A stretch of DNA of 64,000 nucleotides from Virgisporangium ochraceum. Lineage in GTDB: Bacteria > Actinomycetota > Actinomycetes > Mycobacteriales > Micromonosporaceae. Location of the stretch: positions 1 to 64,000 of the forward strand of contig NZ_BOPH01000038.1 in the NCBI RefSeq assembly GCF_016863655.1, in the 5' to 3' direction. Each line of letters opens with the position of its first letter. The stretch's first letter is position 1. Under the pieces are notes generated by a model that was given only the letters and a program-made list of their open reading frames with translations, was not told the DNA's origin and did not search any database. Position numbers and translations under genes: made by a program. This document shows positions 25,332 through 33,746 of this stretch, one piece after another.

Positions 25332-25883
25332 GCGCTGGCACTCGATGGTGTGCCAGGCCCCGTCGGCCACCGACACCGGGCTGCGCGCCTGGTGGATCCC
25401 GCGGCGGCCGGTGCCGACCAGCACGCACGAGGGCCGGCCGGCCCTGCCGTCGATCTGCAGCTTGTACTGCCCGCCGGCCGAGGAGTAGCCCTTCTGGAGC
25501 ACGTTCTGCCCCGAGGTGGTCTCCTTCTTCGGAAGCAGGATGGTCGCGCCGTACCGGAACGCCGCGGTGCCCGGGTTCAGCTCGTCGGTGCTCGCCGTCT
25601 GCAGCACCACCCGGGGACACTTGCGCCCCGTGCAGTGCTTCGGGAAGCGCAGCGCCTGGCCGGCGCCGTTCGCGACGGCCGCCGTGGTGCCGCCGCGCAC
25701 GGCGTAGACGGTCAACGCGTGTCCGTGCCCCGAATCGTCCGAGAAGCCCTTGTCGAACGAGTACCGCAGCACGGGCGTCCCCACCACGGTGGCGTGCGCG
25801 GCCGGAGTGGACGCGACGGCCGTGACCACGACGGCCGCCGCCGTGGTCGCCAACGACACGATTCTGGTGTTCAGTCCCCGCAT
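25158..25883 (-). CDS. Secreted LamG/concanavalin A-like domain protein
   Basis: A 241-residue protein with a signal peptide (residues 1-32, ending TPAAHA) and one LamG-like jelly-roll domain: PVLRYSFDKGFSDDSGHGHALTV at the start, DGAWHTIECQRSGSTLSVTVDGVV in the middle and GTVDEVWVARG at the end, the classic laminin-G closing motif (VDEVRV). The single domain with a disulfide-sized Cys pair (CTGRKC) suggests a free extracellular carbohydrate-binding protein. The start at 25883 overlaps a hairpin and a six-codon upstream reading frame. It converges on the truncated AbiEi-like gene. Confidence 0.85.
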   Translation of the reverse strand: MRGLNTRIVSLATTAAAVVVTAVASTPAAHATVVGTPVLRYSFDKGFSDDSGHGHALTVYAVRGGTTAAVANGAGQALRFPKHCTGRKCPRVVLQTASTDELNPGTAAFRYGATILLPKKETTSGQNVLQKGYSSAGGQYKLQIDGRAGRPSCVLVGTGRRGIHQARSPVSVADGAWHTIECQRSGSTLSVTVDGVVRDTATVPATLSVSNAAPLSIGGKGAYADNDQFQGTVDEVWVARG

Positions 25884-25908
25884 GTCCTCATGGCTACCCC
25901 AAGGACAT
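25882..25908 (-). promoter_or_regulatory. Hairpin covering the Shine-Dalgarno sequence and start codon of the LamG gene
   Basis: In the mRNA the arms AUGUCCU (25908-25902) and AGGACAU (25888-25882) pair perfectly; the 3' arm contains the ribosome-binding AGGAC and the first two bases of the start codon. An overlapping upstream frame, ATG at 25891, encodes MRTCGD then stops inside the gene start. Confidence 0.45.
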
Positions 25909-25972
25909 AAAGGTTAAAAGTAGACACTTCGACCAGTCACCCACTCGACGCGTGAGACGGGCCGAACGGCCA

Positions 25973-26000
25973 CGGCCTCCCCCCGCACCGGGGGAGGCCG
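25973..26000 (-). terminator. Terminator hairpin of the sugar dehydrogenase operon
   Basis: An 11-bp perfect stem (CGGCCTCCCCC at 25973-25983, complement 25990-26000) with a 6-base loop, 12 bases beyond the stop of the ThuA/dehydrogenase gene. Confidence 0.8.
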
Positions 26001-26012
26001 CGGCCCTCGCGC

Positions 26013-29000
26013 CTACGGGTCGAACTGGACCCAGTTGAGGTTGAGCAACCCGGTCGTGGCCCCGCCGGGTACCCCGGTGAAGACCAGGTACAACCGGTGC
26101 GTGCCCGCCGCCTGGCTGACCGGCACCGCCTGGCTCGCCCAGGTGTTGTTGCCGCCCGTGCCGTTGACCGTGGTGGTCGCCACGACCGGACCGGTCGGCG
26201 AGTCGAGCCGGAGCTCGACCGTGGCCCGCGGGGTGCCCGCCGTGCCACCCGAGTACCGCAGCGTCACCGTGCTCACGCCGCCCAGGTTCACCGGGTCGAA
26301 CGCGATGCTCTCGCCGTTGTCGATGCCGTTGACGTGCAGCCCGCCGCCGGTGTCGGACGTGGTCGCGGTCGTCACGCCGGTGAGCACCCGCGCGAACTCG
26401 GCCTGCTGCTGCCTCGTCTGCAGCACCGCCTGGTCCACTGTGGTCAGTGCGGGCTGACCGTTGGCGCCCAGGTCGGTGTAAGAGGCGCTGATCCCGCCGT
26501 ACAGGTAGCCGCCGGCGTGGTCGGCGCCGTCGGCCGGAGCCGTCAGCGTGCCGGTGCAGCCGGTGGTCGAGCCCTGCGGGTGGCCGTGCGTGTCGTGGCC
26601 GAGCACGAACGTCACAGTGACGCGGGAGCAGTCGATCGTGCCGTCCTCCGGATCGGTGACCGTCACCGTGAACGGGATCTGGTCGCCCCAGCTGAAGAAC
26701 GTGCCGTCGACCGGCGTCGTCACCGTGACCGTCGGCGCCGTGTTCCCGACGGTGATGACCCGCGTGAGCACCGCCGTCTTCCCGCTGGAGTCGGTGACCG
26801 TCAGCTTCGCCGTGAAAACGCCGTTCGTCGTGTAGGTGAACGACGGGTTCGGGTCGGCGGAGTCGACGGTGCCGTCACTGGTGAAGTCCCACGCGAACGA
26901 GATGGACTCACCGGGGTCGGGATCGTACGAGCCGGCCGACGAGAACTGCACGGTCAGCGGCGCCTGGCCGGAGGTCGGCGTCGCGTTGAGCGCCGCGACC
27001 GGTGACCGCGTGCCCTTCACGTACCGGATCATGGCCAGCTGTGCGTCGGGGTTGGCCCGGAAGAAGCCGTCGCCGTACTCCAGGAAGTACAGCGTGCCGT
27101 CGGGTCCGAACTCCATCTCCATCGGGTTGTCGAACACGAACCCGGGCAGGAACTGCTCCACACCGAGGAAGTTGCCCTTGCCGTCGGTGCGCATCATGAA
27201 CAGCTTGTCGCGGGTGAACTCGCCGAAGGCGACGAAGTTGTCGTAGTACTCCGGGAACTTCGTCGGCGACGCGCTGCCGGCGTCGTACTTGTAGATGGGA
27301 CCGCCGTGCGGGCCGACGCCGCCGGTACCGATCACGGGCCACTTGAAGTCGCACGCGGTCGGCGGGTTGGCCAGGTACGCGCCGGGGCACGGCGTGCGCG
27401 CCTCGTACGTGTACCAGAAGTCCGGGTCCTGCACGGCCGGCAGCACCTGGCGGCCGGTGTTGCGCGGCGAGTCGTTCACCGGCGCGCCGCAGTTGAACGG
27501 CTGCTTCGACGTGCGCGTGGCGAAGTCGAAGTCGATGTACGGCAGCGCCGGCGAGTAGCAGTACGGCCAGCCGTAGTTGCCGGCCTTGTTCGCCGTGAAC
27601 CACCGGCCGGTGCCCTCCGGTCCGCGGGCCGGGTTCGACACCCGCGAGTCCGGCGAGTAGTCACCGATGTAGACCATGCCCGACGGGTCGACGTCGAACC
27701 GGAACGGGTTGCGCAGCCCCATCAGGAAGATCTCCGGACGGGTCCTGTTGTCGTAGTCCTCGTGCTCCGGGAACAGGTTCCCGGCCGGGATCGTGTACGT
27801 CCCGTTCGGCCGTACCTTGATCCGCAGCAGCTTGCCGCGCAGGTCGTTGGTGTTGCCGGCGGAGCGCTGCGCGTCGTAGGCCGGTCCCTGCGTCGGCGAC
27901 TCGTTTATCGGCGTGAAGTTGTCACTTCCGCTGGCGTTGGTGTCGTCGCCGGTGGTCATGTACAGCAGGCCCTTGGCGTCGAACTGCACCTTGCCGGCGA
28001 CGTGGCAGCACGCGCCGCGGTCGACGTCGACGCGCAGGATCTGCTGCTCGGTCGACAGGTCGAGGTGCGGGGTCGGCGTCTCGACGAACTTCACCCGCGA
28101 CAGCTGGTTGTAGCCCTTGAAGGCGTCCCAGACGGTCGGGTCGGTGCTCGTCACCGGCGCGTCGCCCTCGTTGACCCCCGGCGTCGCCGGGTTGTCGACG
28201 GGCGTGTTCAGCCGCGGCGCGTAGTAGATGTAGACCCACTTGTTCGTCGCGAAGTCCGGGTCGATCGAGACCGTCTGCAGGCCGTCCTCGTCGTGGGTGT
28301 AGACGGGAACGGTCGTGATGACGGGGCTGGCGCCGGTGGCCGGGTCGTACAGCCGCACCTCGCCGTTGCGGGTGTTGTGCAGCACCCGGCCGTCGGGCAG
28401 CACCGCGAGCGACATCGGCTCGCCGGGCTCGTCGTTGAGCGTCACCTTCTCGTAGTTGCCGAGAACCGTGGCGCCGCAGTCGCCCTCGACCACGCCGGCC
28501 GACCACTGGATGCCGCCGAGCAGGTGCTTCTTGAAGTTGTTGTTGCGGTACGACTCGATCGAGTGGCCGAGCCCGGTGTACCAGGACCGGCCGCCCTGGT
28601 AGTCCTTGCACCACGCGACCGGCTGGTCGGTGTTGGCCGGGTTGCGCAGCGCCGCCAGCACGTGCGACTGGCCGCGGACGTTCTGCGAGTAGGTGTACCA
28701 CTCCTCGGTGAGGGTCAGGTTGCGGGGCACCGTCTCGGTCGACGGGTGCGCGCGGTCGGCCACGTCGACCGTCCCCTGCTGCACCCCGCTGGCACCGGTG
28801 GCACGGGCGCCGAGCAGCTGCTGGTAGAACTGCCAGTCGGTCTCGGTCTCGGCCGCGGCGTGCACACCGGTCCAGCCGCCGCCGGCCTTCACGTACCCCT
28901 CGAACGCCGCCTCCTGGGCCGCGTTGAGCACGTCGCCGGTGGTGTTGAGGAACACGACCGAGCGGAACTTCGCCAGGTTCGCGGCGGTGAACGCGCCCGC

Positions 29001-29312
29001 GTCCTGGGTGACGGTCACGGTGAACCCGTTCTTCTTGCCCAGGTCCCTGATGAGGCTCACACCGTCCTGAATGGACGGTCGGCGCGTGCCCGCGGTCTTG
29101 GTGAACACGAGCACCTTGTAGTCCTTGGGGGCCCGCACGTCCGAGCGCAGCGAGCGCGGCCCGTTCTCGTGCGGGGTGAGGTCGTCGCCCGGCGCGGCGG
29201 CCGCGGCACCACCGTCGGGTTGCGGCGCGGCGACGGCGGGAGTGGCGGGTACGGGTAGGAGAAGAAGGGCGGCCGCGAACAGGAACCACGGCCTTCTGCG
29301 GGCAGGTTTCAT
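26013..29312 (-). CDS. Secreted ThuA - glucose/sorbosone dehydrogenase-like - PKD - C-terminal CBM protein
   Basis: 1099 residues. A signal peptide (1-28) precedes a ThuA-like domain (about 64-275, with KVLVFTKTAG and GWTGVHAAAETE). A six-bladed propeller of the PQQ-dependent sugar dehydrogenase/sorbosone type follows (about 285-760, with GLRNPFRFDVDP, GNYGWPYC and MEMEFGPDGTLYFLEYG). Next come a PKD domain (about 770-860, FAWDFTSDGTVDSADPNPSFTY), a second Ig-like domain and a carbohydrate-binding CBM6-like domain (about 960-1099). Such fusions are common in actinobacteria and act outside the cell on sugars. It lies 40 bases downstream of the isomerase gene with GGAGGGC before ATG 29312, so they form an operon. 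Confidence 0.9.
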   Translation of the reverse strand: MKPARRRPWFLFAAALLLLPVPATPAVAAPQPDGGAAAAAPGDDLTPHENGPRSLRSDVRAPKDYKVLVFTKTAGTRRPSIQDGVSLIRDLGKKNGFTVTVTQDAGAFTAANLAKFRSVVFLNTTGDVLNAAQEAAFEGYVKAGGGWTGVHAAAETETDWQFYQQLLGARATGASGVQQGTVDVADRAHPSTETVPRNLTLTEEWYTYSQNVRGQSHVLAALRNPANTDQPVAWCKDYQGGRSWYTGLGHSIESYRNNNFKKHLLGGIQWSAGVVEGDCGATVLGNYEKVTLNDEPGEPMSLAVLPDGRVLHNTRNGEVRLYDPATGASPVITTVPVYTHDEDGLQTVSIDPDFATNKWVYIYYAPRLNTPVDNPATPGVNEGDAPVTSTDPTVWDAFKGYNQLSRVKFVETPTPHLDLSTEQQILRVDVDRGACCHVAGKVQFDAKGLLYMTTGDDTNASGSDNFTPINESPTQGPAYDAQRSAGNTNDLRGKLLRIKVRPNGTYTIPAGNLFPEHEDYDNRTRPEIFLMGLRNPFRFDVDPSGMVYIGDYSPDSRVSNPARGPEGTGRWFTANKAGNYGWPYCYSPALPYIDFDFATRTSKQPFNCGAPVNDSPRNTGRQVLPAVQDPDFWYTYEARTPCPGAYLANPPTACDFKWPVIGTGGVGPHGGPIYKYDAGSASPTKFPEYYDNFVAFGEFTRDKLFMMRTDGKGNFLGVEQFLPGFVFDNPMEMEFGPDGTLYFLEYGDGFFRANPDAQLAMIRYVKGTRSPVAALNATPTSGQAPLTVQFSSAGSYDPDPGESISFAWDFTSDGTVDSADPNPSFTYTTNGVFTAKLTVTDSSGKTAVLTRVITVGNTAPTVTVTTPVDGTFFSWGDQIPFTVTVTDPEDGTIDCSRVTVTFVLGHDTHGHPQGSTTGCTGTLTAPADGADHAGGYLYGGISASYTDLGANGQPALTTVDQAVLQTRQQQAEFARVLTGVTTATTSDTGGGLHVNGIDNGESIAFDPVNLGGVSTVTLRYSGGTAGTPRATVELRLDSPTGPVVATTTVNGTGGNNTWASQAVPVSQAAGTHRLYLVFTGVPGGATTGLLNLNWVQFDP

Positions 29313-29352
29313 CGAGCCCTCCGGGCAGGAAAACTCAGGGCTGGAGCGGGTC

Positions 29353-30441
29353 CTACTTGTAGATCGTGAGCTCGGACATGTTGTCGTAGCTCACGTCGGC
29401 GAACGCCAGCGACTGGCCGGGGTTCGCGGTGCCGCCGGGCGCGGTGTCCTGCTCCCAGTTGGCGTGGTGGAAGTCGCGCTCGCCGATGGTCTGGAAGAAC
29501 TGCTGCATCTGGATGTCGCCCTCGCCGAACGGCACCATGTCGTATCCGTTGGGAACGGCGGTGTTCTTGTTGCCGTCCTTGGCGTGGAACAGCGGGAAGC
29601 GCTTGGGCTTGTCGGCCACGGTGAGGATCGGGTCGAACAGGTCGGTGCGCTGGTTGCCGTTCCGGTCGGTGTAGGTCTGGTGCTTGTACCGGGCCACGTA
29701 GGCCCAGAACACGTCCATCTCGAAGAAGACGTACCGCGGGTCGGCCTTGCCGAAGAAGTACTCCAGCCGCCGGATCCCGGACGAGCGGGTCGGCTTGCCG
29801 TTGGCGTCGAGCGGGCCGGAGTCGAGCAGGAACGAGTACGCGATGTCGTGGTTGTGCGTGTACAGGCGCAGGCCGCGCTTGCGGGCGTTGCGGCCGAGCT
29901 CGTTCCACACGTCGGCGGCGGCGTCCCAGTCGGCCTTGTAGGCGCTGTTGGTCGGGTCGCTGCCGGTGCCGATGTTCTCCATGCCCAGCGTCTGCGCGAT
30001 GTCCATCTGCTGCTCGAACGTCGTCGGGTTGATCGAGACGTGCGTGCCGTTGGCCTTCAACCCGTTGTCGTCGAGGATCTTGCGGATCTCCTGCGGCGTG
30101 ATCTGGCGGCCGAGGATCGCCGTGTTCTGGTTGTACCCGGCGAACTCGATCTCCTTGTAGCCGATCTCGGCGAGCCGGGCGAGGACGCGCTCGAAACCGT
30201 AGGGGACCCCGCTGTCGTCGGGTGCGGCGCTGATGCGGTCGCGGACGCTGTACAGGATGATCCCGCGGTTGCGCTCCGGGATGAGCGGCTCGACGCGCAG
30301 CCGGTTGTTGTGCGCGATGGCGGCGGGACCGGTCTGCAGCAGCGTCGCGCCGGCCGCGCCGAGCGCGGCGGTGGCGCTGGCCGTGGCGGCCAGGATCGTG
30401 CGGCGGGTTAACCGGGGGCGTGGTTGGGGCTGTTCGGGCAT
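29353..30441 (-). CDS. Tat-exported TIM-barrel sugar isomerase/epimerase-like protein
   Basis: 362 residues. A twin-arginine signal (RLTRRTILAATASATAALGAAGA, residues about 10-33) precedes an AP-endonuclease-2-type TIM barrel: GIILYSVRDRI, GYKEIEFAGY, NGLKANGTHVS, LRLYTHNHD, YVFFEMDVFWAY and FPLFHAKDG. His, Glu and Asp residues in these strands would bind the metal. It is co-transcribed with the sugar dehydrogenase/ThuA protein and probably works on the same extracytoplasmic sugar or sugar derivative, as ThuA/ThuB-like pairs handle 3-keto-disaccharides. The exact substrate is unknown. Confidence 0.87.
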   Translation of the reverse strand: MPEQPQPRPRLTRRTILAATASATAALGAAGATLLQTGPAAIAHNNRLRVEPLIPERNRGIILYSVRDRISAAPDDSGVPYGFERVLARLAEIGYKEIEFAGYNQNTAILGRQITPQEIRKILDDNGLKANGTHVSINPTTFEQQMDIAQTLGMENIGTGSDPTNSAYKADWDAAADVWNELGRNARKRGLRLYTHNHDIAYSFLLDSGPLDANGKPTRSSGIRRLEYFFGKADPRYVFFEMDVFWAYVARYKHQTYTDRNGNQRTDLFDPILTVADKPKRFPLFHAKDGNKNTAVPNGYDMVPFGEGDIQMQQFFQTIGERDFHHANWEQDTAPGGTANPGQSLAFADVSYDNMSELTIYK

Positions 30442-30617
30442 GACGGATCCACCTCTCCTTGCGGGCTCCCGAATCCGGGCAGGGTGAACACACCAGCGGC
30501 TGTGCCTACTGATGAGGGGCGAACGAGGGAGGGTCAGCGGTTGACGTGTACCGGGTGCGGGGTGTGTCGTCGGTGTTACGTCGGTGCGCTAGACAGTATC
30601 GGCAGCCATCGACAAAA

Positions 30618-30642
30618 GAAAGTTCCTTGTCCGGGAAACTTC
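30618..30642. promoter_or_regulatory. Imperfect palindrome upstream of the sugar operon
   Basis: The A+T-richer 30442-30665 region is the leader of the sugar operon. At 30618-30642, GAAAGTTCC and GGGAAACTTC form a 25-bp imperfect palindrome (8 of 12 paired positions). A third similar element, AAAGTTCTTTC, lies at 30657-30667. LacI-family operators have this look; no regulator gene is adjacent. Confidence 0.35.
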
Positions 30643-30665
30643 TGTCCGGATCATCAAAAGTTCTT

Positions 30666-30881
30666 TCAGATGCTGCCAGGTGCCAGGAGGAAGACCTTGG
30701 GCGCCACCCGCTCCATCGTTCCGCCGCAGCCCACCACGAGCCCGGCCGCGAAGTCGACGAACGCCTGGGCGTCCGGGTTGGCCAGGGCGGTCAGGTCCAT
30801 GACGACGGGCAGGCCCTCACGGAAGTAGTGGCCGATGTAGATGACGTCGTCGTAGGTGACCGGCCGCACCGTCTTGACCAT
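30666..30881 (-). CDS. Minimal SepF-like protein, 71 residues
   Basis: The whole protein is one SepF core domain: VRPVTYDDVIYIGHYFREGLPVVMDLT, then DAQAFVDFAAGLVVGCGGTMERVAPKVFLLAPGS, matching the conserved RPxxYxEAxxIgexFReGxPVImdLt...rlvDFaaGLvfgxxGxiErv--kVFLLsP of SepF. Canonical SepF adds an N-terminal membrane-binding helix and a linker (about 150-220 residues total), which are absent. In actinobacteria SepF anchors FtsZ, and short paralogues exist in Streptomyces (SflA/SflB). ATG 30881 has no clear Shine-Dalgarno sequence. It is 49 bases downstream of the membrane protein gene at 30931. Without a membrane anchor it may modulate full-length SepF. Confidence 0.8.
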   Translation of the reverse strand: MVKTVRPVTYDDVIYIGHYFREGLPVVMDLTALANPDAQAFVDFAAGLVVGCGGTMERVAPKVFLLAPGSI

Positions 30882-30930
30882 GGCGAGAGTCTGCCCCCGG
30901 CACCGCGGCCGACCCGCGGGACACGCCGGG

Positions 30931-31986
30931 TCACCGCAGCGGCGATCGCGGCCACGTTTGCGGGTCGGGGTCGCTGACCGGCACGAACGCCGGTACGAGC
31001 GAGCGGAGGAACGGGTCGTCGATGGTGGTGTAGAAGGGGCAGAAGATGGCAAGTCCACCGTCGAACGCGTACTCGATCTGCGGGAAGCCGCCCGGCCCGG
31101 CGCCGCCCGGCAGCACAGCCACGGCCCGCCCCCCGATCGTCTCCGTCGGCGTCGTCGGGTTCGCCGCCGGTGGCGCGACCGCCACGTAGCACTCCGCCTC
31201 GGCGTCGCCGACGGCCAACCAGACGGCACCCATGGTGCGGCCACCGGAGAACGAGGTCTCGCATTTGATCACCCGCACCCGGTCATCGAGACCGGAGAAC
31301 CGGAAGGGCAGCGCGCAGCGCGACGTGCGGTCGAGCCGCACCCGCCCGGCGACCCGCAGCGCCGCGTCCCGATCGAACGCGACCAGGACCTGCGCCCAGA
31401 CCCCCGGTACCGGTTCCCACCGCACGCCGTACGCGCCCCAGGGCGAGGTGTTCCCGGTCGGGCGGGTCGTCCGCACCAGCTCGGCCGGCAGACCGTTCAC
31501 CTCGGTGCGGGTGGTCTCGCCGGTCAGCGCGGAAAGCTTGTCGCGGGACTGGATCGCCTCGATGGTCAGCTCGCCGCCCTCCTCGGCCGACGTGACGCGC
31601 AGCTCCTCGTAGCCGGGCCGCGAAGACCAGCTGAGCCCGCTCCACGACGCCAGCCCGGTGACGTCGAGGTGGAACAGGGTCGGGTCGGAGCCCAGGGCGG
31701 TCGGCGTGAACGACGCGACCGGCGCGCCCTCGAGCACCGGCGGGCGCGGGATCTCACCGGGCGGCGCGGGGGACGCGGCCGGCCGGACGGGCGCTCCACC
31801 GGTCCCGGACACGACCACGCTGCCGGCCGCCGCCACCGCGACGGCCGCGACCACGGCGCAGGCGGTGCCCGCGACCCGCCGCCGACGGCGCCGCCGGGCA
31901 CCCGCGTGCACCGCCGAGAGCAGCCGCTCGATGTGGATGTCGCCGTAGGCCCGCTCGCGGAGCGCCGCCGAGATCAGGTCGGTCAT
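30931..31986 (-). CDS. Membrane-anchored secreted protein of unknown function
   Basis: A 351-residue type II membrane protein: a basic cytosolic N-terminus (MTDLISAALRERAYGDIHIERLLSAVHAGARRRRRRR), one membrane helix (about 38-62), a proline-rich linker, and an extracytoplasmic domain of about 270 residues with four cysteines (for example IKCETSFSGG and ECYVAV). GGAGG nine bases upstream supports ATG 31986. The layout resembles the membrane partners that follow SigE-family sigma factors in actinobacteria, such as the gene at 57447, but no sigma gene is adjacent. Family not recognised. Confidence 0.65.
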   Translation of the reverse strand: MTDLISAALRERAYGDIHIERLLSAVHAGARRRRRRRVAGTACAVVAAVAVAAAGSVVVSGTGGAPVRPAASPAPPGEIPRPPVLEGAPVASFTPTALGSDPTLFHLDVTGLASWSGLSWSSRPGYEELRVTSAEEGGELTIEAIQSRDKLSALTGETTRTEVNGLPAELVRTTRPTGNTSPWGAYGVRWEPVPGVWAQVLVAFDRDAALRVAGRVRLDRTSRCALPFRFSGLDDRVRVIKCETSFSGGRTMGAVWLAVGDAEAECYVAVAPPAANPTTPTETIGGRAVAVLPGGAGPGGFPQIEYAFDGGLAIFCPFYTTIDDPFLRSLVPAFVPVSDPDPQTWPRSPLR

Positions 31987-32040
31987 CGCAGGGTTCCTCC
32001 GGAGGTGTGCGGGGCGCGGAGCGTGGTGAGGGCGCACATC

Positions 32041-32937
32041 GTGTGGGTGCGCACGGTTGTCATGACCGTAAGAAGGCGCACCGACCGCATGCTGCTGCTC
32101 GCCACGGCTGGGTTCGTGGGCGGGCTGGCGGTGGTGGCCGGTGCGATCAGCTTCGCGCACATGCGCGAGCTCGCCCTGGACCACGGCCAGTTGGGTTGGA
32201 AGTCCTACGCGTTCCCGATCAGCGTCGACGGACTGGAGATCGTGGCCAGCCTGTTCCTGGTTGCCCAACGGCGGGCCGGTCGCCCCACCGGTTGGGTGCC
32301 GTGGGCCGCACTCATCGTCGGCACCGCGGCGAGCCTGGCCGCGAACATCGCGGTGGGTGGTGCGGACCCGGTCGGCAAGGCGTTGGCCGGTTGGCCGGCG
32401 CTGTCGATGCTGGCCGCGATCAAGCTCCTGTTCTCGATGCTCGACCACGGCCAACCCGATCATCGTGGGGACGATCAGCGGACGGTTCCGGACGTCCAAC
32501 GGACGTCTTCGACAGTCCCGGACGTCCTCCGTCCCGTGCCGAGGACGGGACGGGACGAACCCGGGCCGTCCTCGATCGTCTCCGGTCAGGGGACGGCCGG
32601 CCCGCGCCCGGTTGACATCAGCGCTGTGGCACACCTGGTTCCGGCCGCGCGGGCAGCGCGCGCCGCGTTGTCACGGGACGGTCGGTCCCTCTCGCGTGAC
32701 AACCTGGCTGACGCTATGCGGGATGACGGTCACGGGGTGTCCAACGCCCGCGCGTCGCTGCTCGTCAGGATCCTGAAGGCGGAGGCGCGTTCGACTATCG
32801 TGCCCAACCCACCGGGTGCCGATGTGATCGATGGCAGTGTTGCGGCCCCGACGGCTGGCCCGTCGACCCCGCCGCTCTCGCCCACCGGCCGGCGATTTGC
32901 CCGGACGGACACGGGATCTGGACAGACCATGACGTGA
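32041..32937 (+). CDS. DUF2637 membrane protein with C-terminal helix-turn-helix-like segment
   Basis: 298 residues. Four hydrophobic segments in the first half (MLLLATAGFVGGLAVVAGAISFAH, SYAFPISVDGLEIVASLFLVA, WVPWAALIVGTAASLAANIAVGG and GWPALSMLAAIKLLFSML) are the signature of DUF2637, found on actinobacterial plasmids and integrative elements. The second half has a segment (AARAALSRDGRSLSRDNLADAMRDDGHGVSNARASLLVRIL) typical of the DNA-binding-like end. GTG 32041 is chosen from GTGAGGG eight bases upstream; ATG 32062 is the alternative. Its 3' end overlaps the replication-relaxation remnant in another frame, which suggests a deletion. Confidence 0.75.
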   Translation: MWVRTVVMTVRRRTDRMLLLATAGFVGGLAVVAGAISFAHMRELALDHGQLGWKSYAFPISVDGLEIVASLFLVAQRRAGRPTGWVPWAALIVGTAASLAANIAVGGADPVGKALAGWPALSMLAAIKLLFSMLDHGQPDHRGDDQRTVPDVQRTSSTVPDVLRPVPRTGRDEPGPSSIVSGQGTAGPRPVDISAVAHLVPAARAARAALSRDGRSLSRDNLADAMRDDGHGVSNARASLLVRILKAEARSTIVPNPPGADVIDGSVAAPTAGPSTPPLSPTGRRFARTDTGSGQTMT

Positions 32938-33290
32938 CGGCGCCGTTCTTCGTCGAGATCGACCTGTCGACCGAGCCTCTGAACCGGCTCACCCGCAAGA
33001 TCAAGGGCTACACCGACCTGGGCCGGATTGTCGGACGCGCCTGGCCGGTGCTGTTCACGTTCGAATCCGCCGTCCGCGAACGGCATTTCCATGAACACCT
33101 GACTGCCGCGGACATTCGCTGGCCCGTCGCCTCGACCGTCCGACCGCGCATGGTCGACCACCGCGTCGAAGGCAACATGCCCGGTCCGGCGGAGGCGGTC
33201 TGGTGGCCGCATCGATACCAGTGCGGTCGGGTCCGCCTGATCGACCTCGACGCTCTCGCCCAGGACCGCCCGGTTCATCGTCGCCGTTAG
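32877..33290 (+). pseudogene. Remnant of a replication-relaxation family protein
   Basis: In the frame ending at 33290, CPDGHGIW (about 32898-32921) is followed by VTAPFFVEIDLSTEPLNRLTRKIKGY and PVLFTFESAVRERHFHEHL. This matches the C-terminal half of replication-relaxation (Replic_Relax) proteins of actinobacterial plasmids and conjugative elements, where the pattern is RPDGxGxW...PFFlEyDtGTEpLxRLxxKlxgY...vLFwxpsarRE. The N-terminal winged-helix half is missing, and the fragment begins inside the DUF2637 gene in another frame. It marks a decayed mobile element at the left edge of the arsenic island. Confidence 0.7.
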
Positions 33291-33431
33291 CCCGGAAGCC
33301 AACAGATCGTGCTGCGTCGGAGGCTGTCCGGGAACGGTGGATCGAGGCTTTGGCCGAAGGGGTACCGAGTCCCGCGGGGTCGGGACCTTTGACCCGATGC
33401 GGCCGGGGTACCCGGCCATGACATTGATGAT

Positions 33432-33746
33432 GTGAACACTTCAACCGGGATTGCATCAACCGCAGTCGAACCGGCAGCGTTGCTGGCGGTGGTCGCCGAC
33501 CCGGTGCGGTGGCGACTGCTGGCCCATCTCGCCGACGGCGCCACCCGGTGCGTGTGCGACCTGCAACCGGTCGCCGCGGTAGCGCCCAACCTTTTGTCCT
33601 ACCACCTGAGGGTGCTGCGCGAGGCCGGCCTCGTGAGCGCCGCCCGCCGCGGCCGGTGGATGGACTACACCGTCACTGCCGACGCGTCGGCCCGTCTGCG
33701 CGCGGCGTTACCTGCCGTCGGGACGGCGGCGGGTGAGTCACGGTGA
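33432..33746 (+). CDS. arsR: ArsR/SmtB-family metalloregulator with CVC motif
   Basis: A 104-residue winged-helix repressor. Cys40-Val-Cys42-Asp-Leu in the alpha-3 helix is the arsenite-binding signature of classical ArsR proteins, followed by the recognition helix NLLSYHLRVLREAGLVSA and the wing RRGRWMDYTV. GTG 33432 follows a short A+T-rich leader. It overlaps the permease gene (GTGA), so it likely autoregulates the arsR-permease-thioredoxin operon in response to As(III) or Sb(III). Confidence 0.9.
   Translation: MNTSTGIASTAVEPAALLAVVADPVRWRLLAHLADGATRCVCDLQPVAAVAPNLLSYHLRVLREAGLVSAARRGRWMDYTVTADASARLRAALPAVGTAAGESR

Noticed and set aside
30856..32040. Extension of the DUF2637 gene upstream to 30856
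   Set aside because: The added region is antisense to the membrane protein gene at 30931-31986 and has no family-like sequence; a Shine-Dalgarno sequence supports 32041.
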